A DNA stretch of 64,000 bases, from contig JARFIW010001215.1 of NCBI GenBank assembly GCA_036346225.1, positions 5,036,501 through 5,100,500 of the forward strand, given 5' to 3'. Source of the DNA: Platerodrilus igneus. Lineage: Eukaryota > Arthropoda > Insecta > Coleoptera > Lycidae. Shown here piece by piece: positions 55,244-64,000 of the stretch. The notes beneath the pieces were generated by a model. It made no database searches. It saw only the letters and a program-made list of their open reading frames with translations, and was not told the origin of the DNA. The first letter of the stretch is position 1. The number at the start of each line of letters is the position of its first letter. A program made the translations under genes and the position numbers.

Positions 55244-55370
55244 TGCGGAATTCCACTTGGGCGCGGCGGTCGTATTCAGGGAGCTGGCTCTCTTCTGTCC
55301 TTTTTTTTGTTAGTAGCTGCTTTTGCAGGTGTTTCGGTGATGCCTCGCTGGACAATACGATAGGGATGCG
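55244..55370 (-). CDS. Candidate internal exon of an unknown gene
   Basis: A 127-bp GC-rich segment on the minus strand lies between a good acceptor (TTCCCACCCTAG, AG at 55372-55371) and a consensus donor (A|GTAAGTG, GT at 55243-55242). It is open in one frame (RIPIVLSSEASPKHLQKQLL, then EESQLPEYDRRAQVEFR), phase 0 to phase 1. I do not recognise the protein and found no partner exon in the window. Confidence 0.35.
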
Positions 55371-57734
55371 CTAGGGTGGGAACGATAACGAAGCACTCGC
55401 GATAGCACTACATGGCAGGCGGTAAGGTAGTATTCACTGTACGGAAGTCGGTACGGGAATGTTTGAGCTATGCTACATTTCTCACATTAAACGACTATCT
55501 CCTTCAACCGAGGTTGGCGCACTTCCACTGGCGTTGATGGAAAAAGATTCTGATTTCCATGTACAAACCGTTATATTAGCACGCTTACGACCATATAGAT
55601 AAGTCAATTACTTCAACAAAGCGTTGTTTTTACGTTGTCGACGAGATTGTGGTAATCGGCAGAGAATTTTCCACATCGAGTTCTAGAAAAGTCCTTAAAT
55701 TTAAATTAATGAGCTAATCGCTGATAGCTTTAAAAGTAAAGCGTAGTAACCTGACTTTTTATTTTTGCGATTGCTTCTTTAAGAGATGGCAGAGTTTTTG
55801 TGTGCTGTATACGCTGCGTTCTGCGTGTATAACGCAATGGTAAACTTGTTACGGCAGTGGCTTTTGTTAGCTGCAATGATTATTCCTCTCTGCTAAGAAC
55901 TATAATATAAAAATATATTCAAGTGTAAAATTTGCTGAAAGAAAACTTATCTAAAGTATTGGTGAGATTATTATCACCAGAGAATTTGTTCGGATTCTTT
56001 ATGTGTATAGATGTAGATATTTCTGTGATTTGATTTGCAGATTTTTGACTACGCATTATGATAGAGTTGATTTTAGTATATTTAAAATTTTGCATTTATG
56101 GAATCACAGATTTATATTTAGAATTAGGTTTCTAGATAAGAATTTCTGCAGTAACTGCAATTTTTTCTTTTTCAGAGAGAGGCTGTGTAACGTAAATAAA
56201 TTTTTAAGGTATGTAATTTAGCATAATTCAGCATCATCCTGTATTTGATTCGGAACAGCAAATTTTATCATTAAAAATTATAGTATTTACGTCCTTGTAT
56301 TTTTAATAAGGGTATGCTTCACAAATATCAAGTCCAACCTGATAATTTTACATGTTTTCAAACATAACTTTTTGGGTTTATTCGACTAACTAGTGAAAAC
56401 AGCTCGTTTAGAGTTGTGCTAGTCGAACCTGCAACCGGAATACCTTTTTAAATGATTGCTGTTATGCAAACCAGCTAATCGGATTACAACCACGTAATTT
56501 GCTGAAGGGATACAATAGTTTGAAACCGAAGATTTGCGTGGACATGTCGAAAAGTTAAATCCTTTTCGTGAGTGATGGACAGTAAATATGTACTCCGTCC
56601 TCGGTGCAACAATCTAGGGTTTAATTAATCTAATACCATATATTTCATTTACTAGATTTCTTGTGTTGGAATTGAATCCAAATAAAGAAACAATTTATAC
56701 TAATTAAATTATCGAGACTAAGGAGATTTTACGATTGGATTCAATAGAAAATAACTTTGCGTAGTCCTGAAATAACGTTACAAGGATAGAAACCTGGTCG
56801 GAAATTAGCATTGTTTATAAAGTCAACTTTCCGAGAACAGTAACAGGTGTTGCAATCCGTCCTTCTTTTGTATGGTTTGCTTCCGTTCTACTTCGAATGT
56901 ATGGAAAAGAGTAAACGATTTATTTCTAATTATCGGAAGTCATAAAAATAATATCCGTTTCTTAAAGCTAAACATTTTAGTAGAGAATTATATCTTTCCT
57001 AACAAGATATGTTAAAATTTATAGAGTAATGAAACCGCTATTTTTTATTTTTGTTGTAAACTGAGAATATAAAATTCCTTGAGTATAACTATGAACATCG
57101 AATTATTTATTTTGCTTAACAAAATACTAACTTTTAGTCATTAGACCTTCTGACTAATATTCTAATACGTTTTTTAACTTGATGATATAGTAATTATGAA
57201 GCCAATCAGATATGAATGGAATAAAACAACTTGTTAGACCAGATTAATTTAATCTTGTCGGAATTTGATTATCTGTAAACAACACATTTATGACAAACAA
57301 AATTTCATACTTGATTGTTGTTAATTCTCAAACAATTTTTTAGGGGATGTTTCTCCAAACTTGCTCTGTATTGCGAAATTATGATGGTTTTATTATACAG
57401 TTGTGACTTTTTTGTAAATACGATAATTATTGAAATTTACCAAAAAATCTAAACATGAATTTAAATAAGAGTTGCTATGTAAGAGTAGTCTTTCACCCTA
57501 AAATTAATGTCTCAAAATTAAAGTACTGGTGGACCATTTACACTCTAGTAAGGTGTTGTTTTGTGTTTATTTGTGTCTAGGTGGAGAACCACTAATCGTG
57601 ATCTAGGTATAATTAATTAATCATTTTCTTTTTAGGCATAGAATATAAAATTTTGGTCGAAAAGCCCCCTTTTAGTGTTGAGATTAATTTAATTGAATGG
57701 GGTTTCTGCGTTTTCCCAAGACTCTTGGTTCGGT
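55371..57734. other. AT-rich region, nothing recognised
   Basis: No gene, RNA or transposon that I can support was seen. Confidence 0.45.
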
Positions 57735-58270
57735 GTTGTTATAACGTAAACGCCTTGGCGTCCTACGTTTTAGTATTTTGTTATGAAATAAAATAGGCGC
57801 ACAACCCCGTCTCATGCAGAGCTATGAAGTAATATTCAGTGGATTACCTAAATAGAAGTTTCCTTTTATTTTTAGCCACTTACCAACCAACTTCAGCCTG
57901 GGCTATCGTCGTCTGATAGCGATTACCATCATAAAAAAATATACACCCTTCCCTGATAGACGCCACCAATTAACGTTACCCTAGCGCCAACAACGTGGGG
58001 TAACAGATAAAGAACGAAAAAACCGTTATAGTGTCCCAAATTTAAGATCATATTTTAAAATTTACATATTGAACATTAAATAATAATAGTTTTAAATTTA
58101 CGCGTATTTATTATACGTAACTACATAAAGTTAATATTACATAATTACGTCACAGGTTTATATTAAACATTTACCCGGTAAAATCTAGCAACTGTCAACT
58201 TCTTAACCAATTATGGTGTTGGATTCGTTTTTGCTTGTGATTCTGGATTTGTTTTTGGTAATGGGTCTGT
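57735..58270 (-). repeat. Tandem duplicate of the 59-kb gene's 3' end
   Basis: Highly similar to 58271-58805. It carries a copy of the last ~20 codons plus stop (KTNP...KTNPTP, 58209-58262) and of the 3' flank, including a block with CTAGCGCCAACAACGTGGGGTA (57980-58002). It is a gene fragment, not a separate gene. Confidence 0.8.
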
Positions 58271-58643
58271 GCATGCGCCGTGGCGCCTTACGTTTTATTG
58301 TTTTACGTTATGAAATAAAATCGGCCTACAACCTCGTCTCATGCAGAGCTATGAAGTAATATTCAGTGGATTACCTAAATAGAAGTTTTATCTTTAGCCA
58401 TTTACCAACCAACTTCAGCTGGGCATCGTCATATCTAAGAAACCTCCATGTGATAGCGATTACCATCATAAAAAAATATTCACCTTTCCCTGATAGCCAC
58501 CACCAATTAACGTTACCCTAGCGCCAACAATGTGGGGTAACGGATAAAGAACGAAAAAACCGTTATAGTGTCCCAAATTTATTATTATATTATAAAATTT
58601 ACATATTGAACATTAAATAATAATAGTTTTAAATTTACGCGTA

Positions 58644-58649
58644 TTTATT
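58644..58649 (-). terminator. Poly(A) signal AATAAA of the 59-kb gene
   Basis: AATAAA on the minus strand lies about 98 bp after the stop codon. The duplicated unit carries the same signal further downstream. Confidence 0.55.
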
Positions 58650-58747
58650 ATACGTAACTACATAAAGTTAATATTACACAACAACGTCACAGGTTTATAT
58701 TAAACATTTTCCCGGCAAATTCTAGCAACTGTCAAATTCTCAACCAA

Positions 58748-59422
58748 TTATGGTGTTGGATTCGGATTTGGTTGTGGTTCTGGTGGATTCGTTTTTGGTG
58801 GTGGGTTTGTACATACGTTGTTGATAAAGTGTTTACCAAATGGACAATATTGGAAGATGGGACAATTTTCATCTCCATTTTGAATGCAAAAGGAATATAT
58901 CTCCGGATTTTTTTCAATAGCTTTCATCGGTGGAGTTGTTGGACAAACTGGATATATATCCGTAGGGCATTTAGTTTTACCTTCTAATTTTATACTGCAA
59001 GTAAATGTTTCTAAGCTGAAACCATACTGTTGTTCTCCATCTGCCTCACATGTTTGAGGATAGTCGACAAACAAACCTGTAGAACTTTTTATACAAATAT
59101 GATACTTTTTGCAGTCGGCGTCGGGAAACAGTCCAGCTTGTGGACAAGTAAATTTGGCCGTTGCGCAAGCAATACAGGGTCTACTGGAATCGTCTATGCA
59201 TGAACCCGTAGCACACGTTTGTGTTCCAGGGCAAGTAGTAACTAAGTGTTCAGTCGGAGTTCCTGAACCGCTTCGTGTACAATACTTAAGCTGGTTGCAA
59301 TTTTTGCAAATAATTGTTGCAGTAGTACCACATGTTGTTGGCACTAGTGCAGCTTTCGTTCCAAGTAAAGCTTGTCGAAACTCAAGTGCGCTGATGGACA
59401 AGGCCGGTTCCCAGTAAGTACT
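58748..59422 (-). CDS. Peritrophin-like chitin-binding protein, exon 2
   Basis: The full protein is 238 residues with exon 1 (59486-59527): 14 residues from exon 1 plus 224 here, and the join is phase 0. The hydrophobic start MLNIVLFSLPIILL is a secretion signal. The three Cys-rich modules match the 44-kb paralogue: ICKNC...YCTRS, then the ChtBD2-like FTCPQAGLFPDADCKKYHIC...TCEADGEQQYGFS...C, then CPFGKHFINNVC. A Pro/Asn-rich tail (PPPKTNPPEPQPNPNPTP) is extra. It is predicted secreted and chitin-binding, in the peritrophic matrix or cuticle. The frame is intact and both splice sites are canonical. The tail-encoding end is tandemly duplicated downstream. Confidence 0.85.
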   Translation of the reverse strand, partial: STYWEPALSISALEFRQALLGTKAALVPTTCGTTATIICKNCNQLKYCTRSGSGTPTEHLVTTCPGTQTCATGSCIDDSSRPCIACATAKFTCPQAGLFPDADCKKYHICIKSSTGLFVDYPQTCEADGEQQYGFSLETFTCSIKLEGKTKCPTDIYPVCPTTPPMKAIEKNPEIYSFCIQNGDENCPIFQYCPFGKHFINNVCTNPPPKTNPPEPQPNPNPTP

Positions 59423-59485
59423 CTAAAATGATAACAAAAATGTTTGCACTTACATAATTTTAGCGAACTGTCATAGCTTACATAC
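59423..59485 (-). other. Intron of the 59-kb chitin-binding gene
   Basis: 63 bp, from GTATGTAAGC to ATCATTTTAG on the minus strand. It interrupts the signal peptide coding region at phase 0, as in the 44-kb paralogue. Confidence 0.8.
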
Positions 59486-59527
59486 CAGAAGAATTATTGG
59501 TAACGAAAATAAAACAATGTTTAACAT
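59486..59527 (-). CDS. Peritrophin-like protein, exon 1 (signal peptide)
   Basis: Start ATG at 59527-59525; it encodes MLNIVLFSLPIILL and ends at the donor CTG|GTATGT. It is too short to find as a lone ORF, but its hydrophobic content, phase-matched splice and upstream TATA box support it. Confidence 0.8.
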
Positions 59528-59588
59528 TTTGACAATGTTTCGATGCCGTTGCGTTAGAACGAATGACACCAAACGATAAGTTGTTGAT

Positions 59589-59597
59589 CTTTTATAG
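59589..59597 (-). promoter_or_regulatory. TATA box of the 59-kb gene
   Basis: CTATAAAAG on the minus strand, about 62 bp upstream of the ATG. A start site would fall near 59560-59570, leaving a short 5' UTR, typical of abundant insect secretory genes. Confidence 0.6.
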
Positions 59598-62500
59598 TTG
59601 CAGATGCGCAGCTTTTACTTAATTCCTCATTACACAATAAATAAGGTAATCCAAATTGTTTAATTAACTATCGCGTTATAATTCCATAAACATTTTTATT
59701 TGTAGAATGTAAAACACTTAAATAAGATAAGCTGAAAATGTTTTGTACAAGCTTAAGCGATGACGCAATTTCATGCAAATATCTTTCGTGATTTAAATAA
59801 TACATTTCATGGTCATATTTCGTTAAGTTTTAATAAACAAATGTTTCTCAGAAATGTTTGCAGTTGAAATATTTTATGGCCTAAGAGAGAGATAATATGA
59901 AGCAGTAAATTCCAAAGTAAATACAAGCTTACTATCAGAAGGGCATTCGCGATCTTTAATTTGATTTATTTGTGTCAAAAATAATAAAAATTCTTCGTCC
60001 TTCCACGTTGTTACAGGCGGAAAAGCTACTAAGTGTATCTTTTCCAGTCAAATGATAAAATGGGGGCGGCCTGTAAAACAAAAATTAAGGGGGGTCACCG
60101 GCACTAGCTAGCGGGAGATCGTGGATCGTATAGAGGGTGAAATTTTGAAAAAAGGGTTAAATTAATTTATAATATACTACAAAAATGTGGCACTTACCTT
60201 TCATAAAATATTGTGGCTTAATGACAATTGCCAAGGGCGCCAGACAAGTCGAGAATGTCCAAATGTTCGCAAAAATCCTTGAGAGACTTGTCATCCCAAG
60301 GAGGACAATTGTTTCTTTTAATCGATTCCTCACTTTTTTACTACTTATATAAAAAAAAAATAAGAAAAACTATTGACTTAATCAACGGCAAATAAAACTA
60401 TTTAATTCACAGAGCAATAAACGTGAACCTCTTACATTCATTGATTTTAAGTTAGAAATTTAAGTGAATAGGTGACTATGGAATTTATGAAAATTTTGAG
60501 TACATAAGTAGTTATCAAACACTTGTATTTGAAAGAAACTTATATTATAAATCATACATTAAATTAATCCTACGGTTTATGGCCAAAACGTCCTAACAAA
60601 TAAACTAACTAAAAATTGGTCATGCTACTTAACTATAAAAACTTACTTACTAATAATCGTCCATTGTTTGAGGGTTTGTTTTCCAACGTAGAGCAGTTGT
60701 TAAATTTGGAAAGAGAATCTCGCTTGTTGCTTCTGTTTGTAATGTTTAAGAAAATTGACTGGCACACGAACTCGGCAGAATTTTGACAATATCATTTACT
60801 TGTGCGTCACATGCCTACAAGTTTTTAATACTTATCTTGCATCACTATAAATCCGCGACATATGGGCATAACCCTCGCGAAACTGGAAGAGTAACACTTC
60901 TTTCCAATTTTTTTACTAACGTGATACGAAGTGGAATTTCTATGTCATGCCAGAGAACGCTAACCGCGAACTACGTTTCTCTCTCTCTACTTCTTGACCA
61001 CAGACGGCCCCATTGGAAAAACTCCCCGTCTTTGGCTAAAGCCTTCAAATATATAGACTAAATTTCCTACCCTAATAATCACGTACGTCATTTTCTGTTA
61101 TCCAATGACTGAACTGAACCTCCCACAAAACAAGATTTCAGAAACCAAATCCAACCCCTTTTTAGATGATGGTCACGGATGCAATCACTTTCCCACGAAT
61201 TTAAATTATATTTTTGTCTTCTACGAATTACTTAGTTATTGCAATGTGGAACCTACTTATGGCGACAGTGTCTGCCATTAACAAAGACCGGCTAACCTAC
61301 TTGAGCCGAAATGGATTTTAAATACAATGGATGTCTCCAGACTACTTAAGATTACTTGTAATATTTGAACAAATCAAATTGGAAATAGTTTCCGCTATTA
61401 TAATGTTTTGTTTTGTCTAACCCGCTGTAAATCAACGAAAGTATTAAGCTTTTCAAACTAAAATTGGTTTTCCTTTATTTACGCTAAAAGGTACTATTAC
61501 ATTTTAATTTAATCGGATTTGTTAGTCTGTTACCGACCTAACTTTTAAGAAGTTTATTGTATTTGACTTACGATGGGGTCTAGAGCTTTAAATGATGACC
61601 TGCCGCTGGAATTTACTAGCCCGAAGCTATCGGTAAATGTGGTCTTTTTATTATAAAGGATCCTAAATAAAATGAGGTGATTTATTGTGGGAATTTTTGT
61701 CTATACTTTATTCAAGTTATTGAATTTTAATTAATTAATGTGTTTAATCGTTAACATTACAAAATAATGTTACAACGTAATGGTAAAAAGCAGCGTTGGG
61801 TATTTTGTGCGTTGGATAATACCGAATCCTTTTTATCCTTCGTATTAATTTTCAATAAATGATAATGCACCATGTAACTGTATCTTCCTTTCGAGTTTGA
61901 TTATAATTGATAGTATCCTATATCTATTTCAGAAGTCCAGTGTAGGGGTGTTTTGTCAAAGTTTCTAACAATAATTGACTCCGCTTAAAACACTCCTACC
62001 AAATTAATCTTGGCCGCTATTTTTTATTATTCTTCAAGTTCTTTGGAACTTTAAACGATGCTTTAGGTTATATAAAAGTAAATCAGATCGTTTTGAATTT
62101 TAAAGGTTGATTTTTAAGAAATGCTCTGGAACGTGCAACTACAGGGTGTAACAAAATAAGTGTAAAACATTTCAGGGGGTGATTCCTCATCGTAAAAAAG
62201 ATAGGTTCTTTCGTATAAAGAAACTTTATTGGAGCATCCCTTGTTAAGATACAGCCCCTTAAAGGGGGTACATAAAATTTGTCTTTGATTTTTATTACAA
62301 ACACTAAAAAAGTTACAAAATTGAAATTAAGGTGACATTTTTTACTATCAAAAATACACTTACTCAGTAATTTATTTGGTTTACCCCATGGTTGTAAGTG
62401 GTGGAAAACGCAACCACTAAAATTTATTTCCAATGTAACTTTTTTGTCTTATTATTTGTTTGGCATTTAAAAATTTATTTCCAATAGCTTATTTCATTCT

Positions 62501-62615
62501 AAACAAAAAATGTCTCTTGAATTTTTTGCCTAAAATTAACTAGTTCGCAGAAAAAATTATTTTACAAACAACTACAGAGATACATCGTCATAAGACGAAA
62601 ATGCGAAACTAATTT
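59598..62615. other. AT-rich region, nothing firmly recognised
   Basis: No gene seen. Around 62142-62433 a GC-richer segment (CAGGGTGTAACAAAATAAGTG..., CCCCTTAAAGGGGGTACATA) looks like a dispersed repeat, but no ends or duplication can be fixed. Confidence 0.4.
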
Positions 62616-64000
62616 ATCTCAGCCCTTTCCTAATATTTACTTCTCTACTTTCTTGCTCTAATTCTATTACCACTGTTTGCTCTTTGTATAAGCAATGCAC
62701 TTATCCGTCTATCCCTAAAACTCATTCCAATTCTTTTGAGTATTTCGAACATTTTTTTTCATTTTACATTGTCGAATGCTTTTTCCAGATCTACAAACCC
62801 TATATATACGCTTTCCCCGTTCTCTATTGTTTTCTCCATTATCACCCTCAGAGCTAAAATAGCCTCCCGTGTTCCCCTGTTGTGCCTAAACCCAAATTTA
62901 CCTTCTCCTAGTATTTCTTCAGCTGGTTTTTCCATTCGTCTTTGTACAATTCTAGTTAATCGTTTTGAAATGTGTGCTGTCAAACTTATTGTTCGAAAAT
63001 TTTCACATCTATCCGCGCCTCTTTTTTTTGTATAGTTATCATGATGTTACGTTTGAAATCTTTGGGCATCTCGTCTGTTTCATATATATAGCTTACAAGT
63101 CGGAAAACCCGTTCTGTTACTGCTTGTCCAGCGGCTTTTAGAGTTTCTGGTTGCACCTTATCTGTATACGGTGTCTTACCATTTTTCAGACTCTTTAATG
63201 GTAATTCAAACTCATTTCTAAGTATAGGATATCCCAGGTCATCATTTTCAATGTCTGATTCCTGTTCTAATGCTGTTAGTTCCTCTCCTGAATATAATTT
63301 CCCTATACATTCCTGCCATCTAGCTACTTTCTGTACATTTTCTATAATGACGTTTCCTTCCGCGTTCCTTATACTTTTGCTACATGGTTTTATATCCCTA
63401 AAATTCATTCTAATTAATTTGTATGCTTCGTGTGTCTTTTCTATTTCCATCTTAGTTTGCACCTCTTTGCACTTTTATCAATCCATTGTTCTTTAGCTTT
63501 TCTGCATTTGAGAATAATTTCCCATTTTATGGCTTTGTATCTCTGTTTTCGTGTTTCGTCTGATCTATTTTTGTATTTTCGTCTTTCTTCTATTAAATTC
63601 AGGATACCCTTTGTTATTTCTTTTTTTTTTGTGTATATCCCAAAATATCATTGGCCACCATGTCTAAGCTGGATTTAATGTTATTCCATTCTGTTTCTAC
63701 TTCCTTAGTATCAGAAATTTTCCCGATATCTTTCAGCAATTCATTTGACTTTTTTTCAAATCTTTTATGGATATCTTTATCTTTTAGCTTTTCAAAGTCA
63801 AACTGCCTTTTTCCGTTTCTTTTTTCAAATTTTTAAATTTAAGTGCGGCTTTCATAAATACGATGTTGTGGTCAGTGTCTATATCTGTTTCTGGGTAGCG
63901 TCTACAGTCTTTTACTTGATTTCTAAACCGTTGTCTAACAAGAATGTAATCTATTTAATATCTTCCTACATCTCCTGGCATCTTCCACGTATATCGTCTT
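62616..64000 (-). mobile_element. LINE (non-LTR retrotransposon) fragment
   Basis: It enters from the right edge of the window on the minus strand. In order: the end of the apurinic-type endonuclease (IDYILVRQRF, then TDIDTDHNIVFM, about 63960-63840), a linker, the RT N-terminus (LPLKSLKNGKTPYTDKVQPE in 63462-62986), and RT blocks in 62983-62759 (FGFRHNRGTREAILALR, YIGFVDLEKAFDNVK), continuing out of frame to about 62620 (ILKRIGMSFRDRR). The YADD active-site part and 3' end are missing. Stops and frameshifts are frequent. Clade not assigned. Confidence 0.75.
62759..63462 (-). pseudogene. LINE reverse transcriptase, palm-less remnant
   Basis: Two frames (63462-62986 and 62983-62759) contain RT blocks 0 to 3 (LKNGKTP; GKFGFRHNRGT; VDLEKAFDNV with the first catalytic Asp). 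They abut with a frameshift. The block with the catalytic YxDD is absent, so it cannot be active. Confidence 0.75.

Overview
This is AT-rich animal DNA, almost certainly from an insect. The evidence is two peritrophin-like chitin-binding genes with short insect-type introns, an errantivirus-type endogenous retrovirus with an env region, and mariner, pogo/Tigger, hAT-like, MULE, Penelope-like and tRNA-SINE elements. A beetle is plausible, but nothing in the sequence proves the order. I see no prokaryotic, organellar or CRISPR features. Coding potential for host genes is very low. Most of the recognisable sequence is decayed transposable elements, many nested inside one another.

Layout. 1-4.8 kb: unannotated AT-rich DNA with one decayed ORF. 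4.8-12.9 kb: a nested transposon region. It holds a solo errantivirus LTR next to a pogo/Tigger-like element. Part of both has been tandemly duplicated, and each copy then received different insertions: a TG...CA element at 5593-7422 in copy 1, and a solo LTR at 8739-9293 plus a hAT-like element carrying a 10-bp satellite at 9493-10270 in copy 2. The two copies act as empty sites for each other, so the boundaries can be read to the base. 13-18 kb: a cluster of TTACGTC motifs, a tentative TIR element and a Penelope-like element with inverted terminal repeats. 18.5-29.6 kb: a MULE-type transposase gene with a SWIM zinc finger, split by a full-length errantivirus (19206-28652) with two LTRs, gag, protease, RT, RNase H, integrase and an env-like region, flanked by a 4-bp duplication.

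29.6-35.4 kb: a second, 5'-truncated Ty3/gypsy element with a stop codon in its RT active site. 36-42.4 kb: a tRNA 3' half, a tRNA-derived SINE with a 14-bp target duplication, an unidentified transposon-like ORF and a third Ty3 fragment with its long 3' region. 44.0-44.6 kb and 58.7-59.5 kb: two paralogous peritrophin-like genes pointing towards each other. The 59-kb gene is complete (two exons, TATA box, signal peptide, poly(A) signal); the 44-kb gene lacks a certain first exon. The 3' end of the 59-kb gene has been tandemly duplicated. Between them lie a diverged tandem duplication of about 1.8 kb (46.9-50.4 kb), a second copy of the third Ty3 element's 3' region, a mariner remnant and a candidate internal exon. 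62.6-64 kb: a LINE fragment running off the window.

The only genes likely to make a working product are the two chitin-binding proteins, predicted to be secreted and to bind chitin in the gut lining or cuticle. All transposon genes seen are broken by frameshifts, stops or truncation. Protein family calls rest on motifs read by eye; no database search was possible.
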